Shown here: in pieces, positions 27,066 through 39,984 of the stretch
Position numbering within the stretch: position 1 is the first letter of the stretch
How the letters are laid out: every line of letters begins with the position of its first letter
DNA from: Anisakis pegreffii
Lineage: Eukaryota; Nematoda; Chromadorea; Rhabditida; Anisakidae
DNA: 64,000 nt
Assembly (NCBI GenBank): GCA_035041965.1
Contig: JAPYMA010000311.1
Coordinates: 1-64,000, forward strand
Direction of reading: 5' to 3'
Program-made: the position numbers and the translations under genes
Notes under the pieces: model-generated
What the model saw: the letters and a program-made list of their open reading frames with translations, nothing else
Told to the model about the DNA's origin: nothing
Database searches by the model: none

Positions 27066-28770
27066 CCCCTCGAGCTTCTGTTCAGAGAAGTTAAATGAAT
27101 TTTGCCCCCCTGGAATGGGATGTGGTGGATAATATAAGAACAAGAATAAATAAGAAATAAGAAGGCCTCCGCACCAGCCCCACTCCCTGTAAGCTGAGCT
27201 GAGGTACCTTGTGATCACTTAGTGTAGGTACTAGGAAGAAACAATGACCGAGTAGAAGGAACTTTTAACGTGGTACCACCCTTCTGGAATCACCTCACCA
27301 TTATTATCCAACCCTTCCTGTTATTTCTAAACCACTTTAAAGATTTCCATAAGCTGGCGTTGCTGGTCGTATTTTATTTTCTTAAAGTGTATTTATTGTA
27401 CAATGAATTTCGCGATTGCAAATGTGAAAATCCAATAGCTTAAGGGATTAAGTTAATCCGATTATATGTAAGCAAATGATTTTATTCGAAAGTCCAACAT
27501 CTATAAAGGCCAGTTCCCTAAACACTTCATTTCAGAGTTCCTTACTCTGATTACTGACAAACTTCATTGATATACTCGAAAACAAATTGAATAACGATCC
27601 CCTTTCCAATCAGCTCTTTGAGTTTAGTTCACTTAAGTTTTTCAAGCTCCCCAGGTTGACCACGTTCGGCTTTTGCCATATGATTACAGTAACTACATGA
27701 CTGCTTCTCATAGGCAAAAAAGCGCCGATGAGTTCGCTCACCTAACTCCATTGAGTGGAGTCTTCGGAATTCTTTAACCGGATTCCGGATGCGACCTTCT
27801 GTAATATCTGGTTATCAAAATGCCAGTTACACGTCGCCTTAACCTAATTTCAAGCAACCAATTGTTTGAATATTTCAAACAATTCTCATTCCCGGCGCAG
27901 GAGCTGGCATGCTAATCGCCCTATGACTCCTTTCATACATAACAATATGCCCAAATGTCCATCAATGAACATTAAAAAATGGGCTTGACAGCTCGAAGCG
28001 TGGCCAAAACGGTTTGCTTGAAAAACGTTAATGAGGAGATCTCGAAGAGCTGATGTGACATGCGACAATAAAAAATTGATCTCTCTTTAATCTCCCCTAT
28101 ATTCTTTCAAATGTTTTTGCATTTTTTCCACTGTGTTAGAGAACTGGCTCTTTTTAATCTTTCCATCAAACTCATTTGGGATGAGATGTATGCAGAGGAA
28201 TATTCTTTTGCTGGTCATTCATTATAGAATTGTTTGATTTTGGAGGTTGGATTTCACATCTGATCGCCTTTCATAGTTTTGAGGAAATAAATATAATTTT
28301 TCGCTAAATCATGCCCAAAACTGTTTGATGAGGTCGAATTCATTTGATATTTTCATGTTTCTTACAATTTTCTGAATCGAACAGCAACGCCAGCTTCAAC
28401 CTATTGCAGAGATTGACTTTTTTAACGTTGAAATATGCTACTTTTTGCCAATTGGAAAATTGCCGTTTTCTTTACATTCATTTTTTATTGTGAAAACTTG
28501 ATGTTTTCCAGGTAAATTTAACAAAACTTTTGCTTTAGGTGACGCCAGAAGGGTGATACCCAAATATAGTCCCTTCTACCCGATCAATGCTCCAACCTAA
28601 TACCTAAACTAAGCCACCACAGGATACCCCAGTCATGCTTCATCAGGTAGTGGCGGGAAGGAGTAAGTACTTAACTACAAAGCAACAAACCACCACTATG
28701 ATGAAATCCCCCGGGCCAGAAATTCCCTCCCCCCTCACTTAACCTCTTTGAACAGAAGCTCACTTAGCCT
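27066..28770. repeat. Diverged long inverted repeat (fold-back structure)
   Basis: The left arm (about 27,066-27,375) and the right arm (about 28,378-28,770) are reverse complements. Matches in order are gagcttctgttca (27,073; reversed near 28,760), a cttagtgtaggtactagg block (27,218; reversed near 28,605), gagtagaagg, accacccttctgg (27,286; reversed near 28,548) and agctggcgttgctg (27,352; reversed near 28,384). Identity in matched blocks is roughly 70 percent, with indels, so this is old. About 1 kb of unrelated sequence lies between the arms. It could be a fold-back type DNA element or two copies of one repeat in opposite orientation. No transposase frame is visible, and I cannot define clean ends or a target-site duplication. 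Confidence 0.65.
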
Positions 28771-30216
28771 ACCCCCCCTCCCTAGCACTAACCCTCTAGC
28801 GAAAACTTTAAAAAACTGAGAGCAAAGAACTTAGCTTTCGGTGTATGATATCCGTTGCTTAGTTTCATCGCTGATGTAGTCTATTTTCCTTGCAATTGTT
28901 TCCTGCACGCTGCCTCCACTCGTCTTCCGTCTGCACTGACGAGCACCGTTGGCCTGAAATAAACGGAGCATAGTCTCTCGTGATTGTTTTCACAAAGAAT
29001 TGAGAATCACAGTGTTCTCGAACAACCTCTACATTTGTTGTAAGAGTAATCGCGCAAGAAATGCATGATATTATAATGTAATAAACTCTCACTCAATATA
29101 ACGGCGTGTCAAATTCGTGAGAATATCAACGATTTACAATTCAAAAATGATTCCAAAAGTCAATTGGTTCCGAGGAAATGATGAACCGATCAAGTCCGTT
29201 ATTCGCTACATACTTTCGGGATATATTGCAGATTATCCTATTCCAAGAAAATGCTCTAGTCAATTGCAATAGGCAATTTTCTGCGATTGTTTGAGTGTGA
29301 CTGAAAAACAATGGAAAATCATAATAACAATTGCACTTTCTGACGTTGAAAGATGCCTAATTTCCTAAAACAATGGTTCGTAATATCAGAAATCATAATG
29401 GAGAACTATTGAGGAACTGATTATTCGATTATCTCGGAGAATATCAGCGAAAATCCGAGAATATCTCAAATTCTCATTAAAAAGTGCGATATCGCGAATT
29501 AAAAAGTTTTTCTCGCAAATGTTCATTGGGAGGCTAATGGCCAGTATAGTGAGCTCGTTTATGTGTCTCTGACCACTGCTCTCTTCAATTCCGATGCTAT
29601 TTCGCGTATGTAATCTCGCCTGTGCTCTGTGATTTCTGATTCCTTTTGCAAATTTATGCCACCTGAGATTCTGCCTTCACCGGTCACACTAGCGAGAAAA
29701 GTTCGCTCGTGTGGGTATTGTGCCAAACATTTGCATCGTACTTGGGTGATCTTAATGAATCATTTGATTAATGATAATAAAAGCCATTGAAATAGTTGAT
29801 TAAGCTGAAAATGGATGCATGTAATGAGCAATCAGTGAATGTCCTATGTGCCTTAGCTGTATACACGGGCATATTTTGCGCTTATCGCCCAAATTAGTTT
29901 CATCTTGAAGGTTTGCTTGAGGCTCTCACTCATAGTCAGGATTTTGTTCTAGCTCCGGCCGGCTTCCAAGTGAAGTTGAAATATTCGTCAAGTTTGTAAT
30001 ACCTTGGTTGTGCCCAGGTACTCGGTTTGCAGTTCGGCAACTGCTTTCTTCTAGCTCATAAAGATCTTATTGTTAGCAAAAATCGGTGTAGTACTTAAGC
30101 GCTGTCCATGTTATTTGGAATGGGTGTCGTCGACTGCGATACTGAAGCAGTTTGTCGTAGATTTGATGTGCTTCGTGTTTGACTTATGCCAGAAATATCT
30201 GATTTTCTAAATTTTC
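28771..30216. other. Intergenic; one weak candidate exon
   Basis: No recognised gene. On the minus strand a tttatttcag acceptor near 28,954 is followed by an open stretch to a TGA at 28,866, ending CSSVQTEDEWRQRAGNNC and nine more residues. The composition is more codon-like than its surroundings and it has two cysteines, so it could be a last exon, but I found no upstream exon. The rest shows only short random frames. Confidence 0.3.
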
Positions 30217-30218
30217 AG
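30217..30218 (+). promoter_or_regulatory. Candidate trans-splice acceptor, 199-aa gene
   Basis: taaattttcag ends two bases before the ATG ATG at 30,221. A 5' UTR this short behind a strong acceptor is typical of nematode spliced-leader addition. Confidence 0.55.
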
Positions 30219-30220
30219 GT

Positions 30221-32512
30221 ATGATGGCTTCAGCCAATACGGATCTCGTCAACGGTATTCATAACAATGATGAATTGGTAAGAAGACCAATAGTTTTGGA
30301 TTCGATGAACATAATGCACCAAAAAAATAACTCATTTAGCCGTGGGAATGAAGAGGACAGGTACTCCTTACAGGACATACTCTTCAGATTATATTCATGG
30401 AACAAGAATAATAATTTTAATGCATTTAGTAGCATTTCGAATACCTCTAATTTATTCGGTTAACTCATATTAAAATAAATTCATTGATATATACAAGTCA
30501 ATAATTTCTTCACTCAGTATAGAGCTCTTTTGAATTTTCTCTTTAGTATCAATATCCTAACATATATACATCTTTGTGCAGTCGTTTATGCATTCATAAA
30601 ACGTGATAATCAGGGATATATTATGGTTTCATTCAGTTTTCTTTAATTCACACTTGATTTAGTCTGATGAAGTTTCAGGAGAACTTTGGATTGTTCAGTA
30701 ATTCTTCGCGTTGTGCGCTATTTTATCGAGAGGTGCCACTTAGTTTATGTGATTATTCCAAACTTTTGCCTTCGTCAAAGACTAAGTCAGTCGTTCCGCA
30801 ACAATGATCTTTTAATGGTTCGTACTATTGACGATATTTTACTCGGTTTTTTTTGAGTTCACAGAGGTTAGGCAAAGTTGTTCAGTCATCTGTGTCATTT
30901 CACTGTTGATATCCTCGCTTGACAATGAACTGGTGTTCAGTGTCACTTCGAGTTCACGGTATATTCAAGAAGAAAGTGAATCGTTTGAGATATTTGAGGG
31001 ATATGTTTGCAGTCATTATTTAGTTTTAAATATGGCTCTTGTCAATATGATTTATTGCCTATTATCATCAGTAATGTTATTGTTACTTGAAGGAATTGAA
31101 ATCACACTTTCCCGAATTGCTGATTGAAGTAAACTATTTGAATCATGACGATTTGATTGCTTTAATGATCGCAAATGACACATTTGGGTCAATTGTTACG
31201 CAGGTATTGACTCATTTTGCTCGGTTTGTTCTTTATTTTTTGTTTTAAAGAAATCCAATCGAATCGTTTCATTGACCAATGAAAGAACTCAAACATCATT
31301 GTTATAGTTTTGAACTGTTAATGAGTAATTGACTGTGTGAATTGTTTAATTATTTTGATGAGCAGTGATAATTTCTAACAATTGCTGCAAAAATGAATGA
31401 TTTCAAAATAATGTGGTATTGCAGGATAAGTATCGTGATCATCGTGGAACGTTTGACGACATCGATACGGTTTGTCGGAGGAATATCTCAATGCATTTCC
31501 CGTATCGAGATGATGATACAAGAACACAAAACAATAGTGATTATGAATCATATTGTAAAAAATTCCAATTTGTAATTCATCCACAAGAAGGTTAATATTC
31601 CTCGTTAGTGACTAATGTTGTTTGAGGTCAGTACGAGTGTTAACTAACACTAGTAATATCCTTACATAGTGATAGTAATATCCTTTTTAGTACTAAAGTC
31701 AATGCTGATACAAGGGACAAATTCCTTCTTGAACGAATTTGACTAATCAATTGATATTTTAGATCAATCAGTCGTACCAAATCCATTTTATTGTTCTCCG
31801 GATCAACCCGAATATGAATTCCTGAAGGAGGAACAACTATCACGAGAGGACGCAAAGAGAATTATTGATAAAATTGATATTCTAATTGCGCTGAGTGAAG
31901 CACGTTTTATTCAAGGTAAAGCTTATGTGTGATGCAATTAATCACATTGTGAGAATTGTTGCAGACAGAATGAAAAATTGAAATGTTCACAATTGTAAAG
32001 TTTAGTTTTTAAAAAAAAAGTCGTTTCCAATGCAAACGCATATCGAATTGTATATACTGGATTCAGGGATAAATTTACCAGAAGAGCATATTTTTCGGAA
32101 TTGGGATAAACTGCCGGCGACAATTGGCGACTACGAACGAATTTATGCAGATAGGACGAGAAGTGCTTTGGTAGGTGACTTAGATGTGTATATTTTAGAC
32201 TGTCTTGTTGAGAGCTGCTTATAGCACTTCTATTGGTATTGATGTTGTTTTTGCGTTCATCGTTATTTCGTAATTGTTATCATTATTATTGTTTTGTAAT
32301 TCGTCCATTTGTAATTGATCACGAATAATTTTGTGTTGATTTCAACTTTTTGATTTGAGTCAACAATTCTTAAGCATTCGTGAAATTTCCAGAATAATGA
32401 GAGCCAAGTCTCAGAGGCACCTGAAGAAGGCGCATTCATGTCGATTGATGAGGCACGTCAAGTGATCGCACTAAGACTTTTGCGAAAATCTCAACGAAGA
32501 AATTTTCAATAA
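30221..32512 (+). CDS. Unrecognised 199-aa protein, five exons
   Basis: Function unknown. Exons: 30,221-30,277; 31,425-31,590; 31,763-31,915; 32,067-32,170; 32,393-32,512. Each junction has GT at the donor and TAG or CAG at the acceptor, and all phases fit (0, 1, 1, 0), which is strong evidence for a real gene although no long single frame exists. The protein is hydrophilic and rich in acidic and basic residues, with no signal peptide or membrane segment. Exon 2 encodes DKYRDHRGTFDDID and exon 3 a likely helix (SREDAKRIIDKIDILIALSE). Exon 4 has RNWDKLPATIGDYERIY, and exon 5 ends in a basic tail, RLLRKSQRRNFQ. The stop overlaps an AATAAA at 32,508-32,513. The first intron is long, 1.15 kb. Likely intracellular; I did not recognise a domain. 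Confidence 0.72.
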
Positions 32513-33337
32513 ATTTATCAGTTTCATTCGAAATCCCAATGGAACAACGATCGATTTCGTAACAGATCCATCGCTTGAAGGTTTCTTGGTAAATTCAAAT
32601 TTTAACGTTAGAAAATTTTTTTTGCATATTCCGGTTAACATTATTGTACAGTTTACAGTTGTATACAAGTGAATATTACCCTGCTTCGTTTGGAAATTGC
32701 TCAAAATGTCATCACTTTATCATAATTTTCTTATTTATATCACTTACTCTTATTTATATATCTTTGCTAACCTTACGAGTTAAGACAGTATAGATTGAAA
32801 TGTTTTTGAGTGTTTTTCATATTGTTTCTAAAATTTTTTTTGAATGATTTTATATGTAAATATTTACATCATAATATTCGTATTGTCAAATCGATGTTTG
32901 AGTTCATTCTTTTTTGTTTCTTTATAAAAAGAAAAGTAATGGATTAGAGGTTGTTCATGAGTTTTATCTTCGCCAGTAACCAAAAATTATTCAATAATAC
33001 ACAAGTTTTGATAATATCTTCTCAAGGAATACCTCGGACATCTCATTCGCTTTTTAAAAAAATCACTCAGTTTTGAATATTCTTTTACGTTTTCCATTCA
33101 TTTATACTATTTAAGTCTTTGTAGATGTGTTATGAAATCGAATGTGTTTGGCAATGAGAAATTTTTATTAAATTTTGAGGAACGTAGTAAATAATAACGA
33201 TAGTAACGATCATAGTGATAATAATAATAGAAGCAATCACAGTAAGATTAACGGCAGTGATGGTCGTAGTTATGACGTCGTTAATAATAACATTCGAAAC
33301 GATGACAATAAATTGAATCGAATGAATTTCAAAGAAA
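32513..33337. other. Convergent intergenic stretch
   Basis: Lies between the convergent stops of the 199-aa gene and the thiolase. AT-rich; 33,180-33,310 has scattered ataata/gataac triplet runs. No gene seen; 3' UTRs of both neighbours should fall here. Confidence 0.55.
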
Positions 33338-36060
33338 TCAACATTTTTGAATGAGAATTGCACATGCTTCCCCTCCACCGTTGCATATAGCCGCAACACC
33401 GAGTTCATCCGATTGTAACGAATAAATTAACGATACAACGATGCGTGCGCCTGACGCTCTAAAAATTCGTTTCTTTCGGTGATTCGTGCTATTCGAATAT
33501 TTCAATTCTGAGAAATATACTGTGCACATAAAATGAAATCAAAAAATAAATTTTAAATGATAACTGCGTGATGATTTGTTGATGGAGATTGTCCACTTAG
33601 CAATTTTTAATTCCAGAAAAAGAGAATGTTTTTCTCACATTTAAAAAAAAAGAGAGAAATGACTGACCCTAATGGGTGTCCAAGAGCCACAGCGCCACCT
33701 TTAACGTTCACTTGTTTTGGATCAAGTTGTAGCTCTTCGATGAATGCTAGCGCAGTGACGGCAAAAGCTTCGTTAATTTCCCATTGTTTTATGGAATCTT
33801 TTCGCACTCCGGATTTTTTCAGTAACTGAAATTTGCATTTTTATAACATTTCTTAAATTATTGTCCATTGTTTTTAATAACCGATTAATTTTTCCATTTC
33901 GCGAAGAAATTCAATCGTATTCTTCACAACATTTATTCTGCCCAAAGAATTCTTTCCGAAATCGGAATGTCTCAAACAACGCAACCGAATGCAAACCTCA
34001 TGAACGGCTAGTGAGGGTGCTTTTGTGAAATCCACCGGATCGAGACCAGCTTCGGCATAAGCGATAATTTTAGCGATTGGTTTCAAATTTTTCGATTTGA
34101 CCAAATCCTCTCCCACTAACAAACATGCCGATGCTCCATCGTTTATTGAGCTAGCATTTGCGGCCGTTATTGTACCTGTACCATCCTTTTGAAAGACTGG
34201 CTTCAAGGTTGGCACCTGAAAGCTCAAATCATTTCTTGAGTTGTAAACTTTATTCGTATTCTGATTGTTGTTCCTAATCAAAGAGTCAGCCAGTCCTCAT
34301 TGACAACCATATACTCACAAAAACACGTTATGAAACTTAATTAATTGAAATTGAAACAAAATTATGCTTTCGTAATAAATTGCAAAATTATTATATTAAA
34401 ATTGCCCTTCATAACGTATTATTGGAATAATGTCTGATTCCAGCACTAGTACTGAACGACTCTCTGAATTATTTCAGAATTCATTTTATGAGAACGATTA
34501 ATTTTCCACTGATCACCTTTGACGCAATAAGCCGTTTGAATTCTTCGTCTCTGCTGAGCACGACTGATTGTGCACCTCGTTTTTGAGGTACTGAGACTGC
34601 CACTACTTCGGCGTTGAAGAGACCCTCCTTGAAAATGAGAAAATTACATCAAATACTTCTTCATATTGAAAAATTTTTGGTAATCATATTGTATTGTATA
34701 AATTGTCGGTTTTATTTAGAAAAATTCAGAGCAATAATACGAATAAACGTAACAGTAATGATAAAAATGATAGCAAAACAACAACTCACTTGCCATGCTC
34801 GATCAGCCCTTTGGTAACTTTCAATAGCATACGTATCAAGTTGTTCCCTTGTGAAGCCGTATTCTTTGACAGTCTTTTCGGCACATAAACCCATCGCCTC
34901 ATTCTCCAGTGAGTCCGTGAGACCATCCTTTTGAACACCATCCTTCAAAGTGAGATTTCCGATGACGTTATTCGAGAAACAATTCACATAGAATTCATTT
35001 TTCTATGCAATTGAAAATAATTGGTTACAATGATGAAGAAAAACTCACTATGAGCTGTATGCCACCATATGGAATCTCTCCCCGGGGTATATAAAATGGA
35101 ACATTGCTCATACTTTCCGTACCAGTGGCCATTACTACTTGACGTTGACCCAACTGAATTTGTTGTGCACCCAGCATAATTGCTTTCATACTTGACGAGC
35201 ACACTTTATTTATTGTGAGACATTGAGCGCTTTTTGGAATACCTGCAAAATTAATGTCAAACTGGATGATTCCAGTGATTTATTGTATGATTTCGGTAAT
35301 TTTGCGGTTATTTGAAGATTACTTTAACTCATTGGTACCATTATTACTTAGGATCACATGTTAAAAAAAGCAGTGAAAGCGAATAAAAATAAATGTTTTG
35401 AATGACTGACCTGATAAGATTGAAATTTGCCTAGCGATATTTTGCCCTAAACCCGCACTCAAAACATTTCCTACGATTGTTTCGTCGATATCAGAGGGTT
35501 TCAACGCTGGAAGAAATTAAAAAATTGCTATTGTTCCAATGATGTATAGAGTTTTAATGAGTTGAAATATGAACACATCATAAATACCGAGAGCAATTAA
35601 AAGATCTGATCCGATCTCATTTTGTCCGGTTTTGTTTGTTTTCTTCATATGCATTTTGACTGTATATTAGAGGTTCGATTCTTAGTTATTATTCTTCCAT
35701 CAATTGACTGTTTTCGTCATATGGATCGTCGGAAACTGTTTTTCACAAATTACATTCCGTGTTTGTTTGTTTGTATAGTTAAAATCACATTTGTATATGA
35801 TGTTAAAATTTGATGAGAATAAAATTTACAGTGTTTTAAAATGCACCAACAAACAATATGACAGTAATAAGAATTGTTCTCTTCTTATAAGTGTTGTTTT
35901 ATTTGGGAGAGATTTTTGAATTGAGAATATGAGGTAACTGACATGATCTTGCAATCGCTTCTTTGGTTACAACAACACCCAAGTCGACGGCTGATAACGG
36001 CGTTAAAGTTGAACGAAATGAAGCGATCGGTGTTCGAACAGCAGACACAATATATACTTC
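33338..36060 (-). CDS. Acetyl-CoA C-acetyltransferase (thiolase), eight exons, 5' end missing
   Basis: Condenses or cleaves acetoacetyl-CoA, as in ketone-body, isoleucine and sterol-precursor metabolism. Minus-strand exons: 36,060-35,943; 35,506-35,411; 35,242-35,049; 35,002-34,790; 34,627-34,517; 34,215-33,997; 33,825-33,668; 33,458-33,338. Phases fit and give 409 residues from [11 protein letters not shown], near full length for the family. All catalytic elements are present: nucleophile Cys in NKVCSSSMK (residue 86 of the partial protein), WEINEAF, His in ALGHPLG, and the second Cys in AICNGGGEA, where an E replaces a usual small residue. No start codon is in frame before 36,060, so a short first exon remains unfound, and a mitochondrial leader cannot be judged. 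Exon 4 starts with about 17 extra residues, so its left border is the least certain. Exons 1 and 5 use AAG acceptors. Confidence 0.92.
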
Positions 36061-39000
36061 CTTTAAAAATTATGGCTCATTTTTGTTTAAGCATACATGA
36101 TCTTTATTTTTTTTGGAATTTTCACTAATTTTCGTTGTGTGATATGAGGAAGTGTGCAACAAATGTTCGAAAGATTCTGCTTGAAATCAAAATTTGTTGA
36201 AAAGTAACCTTTAACTGGATAGTATTCATTCTTTTGAATTGAAAATAAGATGATACAAATTCAACAATTCCAACAAATTGATGAGTTCTGATGAAGTGAA
36301 TTGAGAAATGTCGTCAAGTCTGGTCACTGAATCGAGAGATTCTAACTGGAATGCACATACGAATTATGAAAATTTATTCTGGTTTATGGAATTGCACTAA
36401 TTAATCGATATGTGCAAAAAAAGCGCTGTTTCCATGCGTTTAACTTGCTGAAAATTAAATTCTCCGTTCACGATTTGAATTCCCTCATAATGTCGAATAG
36501 TTCAACAAGATCGCCAAGCGATAGTTTCATTGCAAAATTCAACTGACATTCAAAATTCTTCTAAACTATTTTAGCACCAACATAACGAATGATACAAGAA
36601 GCATAAACTAGTGAATTTTAACGATAATGAGGTTGAAACTAAAGACGCCAAGACCAGACTATCGGAATCCATCGATTGATGTTATCAGTCTGAACGTCAT
36701 TCACTGTAGAGATTGATCAGCAGGTAGTATAGAGTGTGTATGATAAAACAAAAAGTTAACTGTGAACTGATTCAAAAATAATCGCATGAAGTGCAAAGCA
36801 GGCAGCTAATTCGATTAGTCCATTAGGCAAACAATGTTTTATAAAATAAACTTGATTCGCGAACTCGAGCAAAGGACGTTACCAACGCAACACACTACAA
36901 CATATCATCAGCATCATTCATCCATTACGAGCAGTCTCGATTGTTTATGAACTAATTCATCTTCGCAATACATTTAGCATGAAATTATTGATAGAAGTAT
37001 CGAATAAAATTACAAATTGAATAGAGCATTTTTTAGATTACAATGAGAAGTAAAGAATTCACGTAATGGTATGTGTGATTGTATTCGATTATGAACAGTC
37101 TACATTTATTGTTAGTTGACGCGTTCAAATAGAATGCATACGAGCAAATATTACATGACCACCTTGTTGATAAGGTGATAACGTGTAATGAGTAATTTTC
37201 AGAAGTGATTCAATAATAGTTATCAATTCCTTTGTGAAGTGGTACGATTGATCACGCCATCTGATTCTCAGCACATCTAATGCGAAGCAGTCACTTGAAT
37301 GCTTAGTTCCTTATCACTTATCAAACATCCAGCTGATATAATGCAGACAGTTTTTTTACTTCTGGTAAATTCATTTAATGAATGCCGAATGAAACAGGGA
37401 ACATACTGTACATCTGATTAGTTCGCATTGATTCAATGCTTTTCGATTAAACTGAGACACTAGTGAATGAGAGGTGCCAAGAGATTATATTATATGATAC
37501 TATAAACTATTCTAATGTACATTGGATAAGTAACGCCAAACGTAGCCCTGAGCCTATATTTAAGTTAAGACTGAGACTCTGGCTTGACCTTATGTCAACC
37601 GAAATTCTTCAGTTATCGCCATTTTTGGTTTTTCCCATCCGATTGCCACCATTCTAAAGGATGTGATCCGCAACAGATCAGATTTGCGACATTACGACAT
37701 TACGACTAGTACATGCATTTTGAAAGTCTGCATGTTGAGGCCATCATCAGGATACTCATAATGCATCCAAAAACACTCTCAATTTCTATGGTTTTCTTAT
37801 ACAGTACCATCTCGTGCATCAATCAAGTTTAGAGTTTCACTTGTGACAAACCTCTTTCCGAAAAGGATTTCTTCCCTTTGATGCTCGCAAATAATCTCTC
37901 AGATCACTGCTGTAATTGTTACGATACACCTAGAAATGCCAGCCAGCCAGTCAGTTCGCTTAGCAATTCTGTAATTGTTATTGCTGAATGCATCACCGCA
38001 TATGAGTTACAAAAGGCTCTTCTCTAACTCAAGTAGTACGTAAACATACAAATGCTTCTCATGTACAATCCCTCATTTACAAAAGAACAACAACAACAAC
38101 AACAAAAAACTGGAACTGCCTCCGGGGATTTCGATATAATCGTTCAAAAGGGTGATGTAAGTGTATTCGCATTAAAATTGCTACTTATCTGATTATTTCC
38201 ATCTGCGATGTGCGTTTTCTTTCATTCTCGTTGCTCGTCCGCTCATTCAATGATTTGTATTTATTTCATTTTATGTGTATATTCCTTAAATTGCGCTCAT
38301 CACCGTTCAGTGTCATTTAGTATGGTATCAAGAAAAAAACAACAGCAAAATTATACTTCGCGAATCAGCACATGCACTAAAATTGCATGCATGTGCGTTC
38401 ATACGTAATAATTACTGTGCATTACGTTCTTGACATTTTCAATATGTTCGCTTCTGTTTGCCAACAACGAACGTCTCACTGTTTTGTCCTATTTTCCGCT
38501 TAATTGCTTCGGCAGAGTTTCTTGAAATTGCTGTTGAGCAATTTGGCTGAGGTGATGTTCTTTTAAATCGATCCTATTCAAATGATTGCTCGGTTATTCG
38601 GGCTAATATCAACTAGTTGAAGATAATAGATGACTTCGATGATTGATTGCATTAGTTATAAGTTGTCACTAATGAACAATTATCGCATAATTTTCCTTCG
38701 ATAATAACATTATTAAGAATGTGCATGATCAATACGATAGCGTCGCTAAACGAATCGCTCTTCACTTACGCAGTGAAATGTCATTAATAGTGCTTATGAT
38801 CAATTGCTGTTCATAGATTACATTCAGTGTTACATTTCAAAATGACGACGCTCTATTAAGCTGAAATCTCCACTGGATTGCTATTGAAAGAATGAGAAAG
38901 TAACGTTCACTCTAGGAGTTCATCACCAATAATTATAATTTGCCATTATTGGTCACGATTTTGCGAGATAGAAATGGAAAACATCAACGGAGGTATAATC

Positions 39001-39941
39001 CGCAATTGCTCATTCTTATTCAAGTGTTCATCAGCAAGCGAAGAAGTTGTATGAGTTTTGAGAAAATCACATCAGCAAGACGAGATTGAATCAGTTGATT
39101 GCATGAAAACGAATCAATACGATGACGATACACAACTGGTTTTATGAAACAGAACGTTGATTGAAATCAATAACAATAATATAACAATACTAATGAAAAT
39201 AATTTTAATGGAACGAACGTGAATAATATTTTGTATTTTCTTGCTGCATTCACTTGATAGCATCAACACTAATGATAATGATCAATTTGACTTAAACCAA
39301 TTTCTAGCTGTTTATTTTTTGTTGTGTGACGTTGATGTTTTGCATTTCTCGTTCGTTTTCGTCTACTGAATCAACATTCCATTGGAGTTCTCTTGATCAG
39401 TCACTCAAGCATGAGTGACTGATGATACTCTAAGCATTATCGCACAGCAGGTGGTAACATTCCGTTTTCAATTTTCTCTAATTGAAATTGTGACTGTCTT
39501 AATTTTTTAGACACCTTGCTTCGGTTGAAAAATTGCTCAACGTTCCAGAAGAAGCCATTCAAGGAATTTGCTGCTGCGTTGTTGAATTCTAAATTTAGTG
39601 CACGATCATTACAACATTTATTCGTGAGTGATCAAATACGCTATGAGAGTGATTAAACATATTCAGCAAGGATATTGAAGGATCGAGAACAGCTCAGAAT
39701 GCGTGTTCGTGTCAGAGCTGGCCAAATAGGCTAATTGCTATCAATTTCGATTTAATGAACTGCTCCAGCTTTTGTTCACAGAATATGAAGTGTGAAGCCC
39801 TTATCACTGAAAATGCTACGATTACGAATGTTATCATGCCCGTCGGTTTTATCGTTAAAACGAAACGTGTCGTTCTTAGAATGTGCTCAAATCTTCAACT
39901 GTTTATTTCCGACGATATTAATTGTGCATAATGTCGATTTC
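36061..39941. other. Long gene-poor stretch
   Basis: About 3.9 kb with no supported gene. It must include the missing first exon of the thiolase and the upstream region of the cysteine-rich precursor, but I could not identify either. Contents are AT-rich unique sequence and a short CAA microsatellite at 38,086-38,105. Frames of 60-66 codons look random. Confidence 0.5.
38086..38105. repeat. (CAA)n microsatellite
   Basis: Six AAC/CAA triplets followed by an A run, in non-coding sequence. Confidence 0.9.
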
Positions 39942-39943
39942 AG
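39942..39943 (+). promoter_or_regulatory. Candidate trans-splice acceptor, cysteine-rich precursor
   Basis: tgtcgatttcag ends here, 41 nt upstream of the chosen ATG at 39,985, which begins a hydrophobic leader. It could also be a cis acceptor for an unseen 5' exon. Confidence 0.45.
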
Positions 39944-39984
39944 AAATTGATACAGCGAAGTGTAATTATTTGAATTTGAAAGAT

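Noticed and set aside
35672..35681. GGTTCGATTC as a tRNA B box
   Set aside because: No A box, acceptor stem or anticodon arm can be folded around it.
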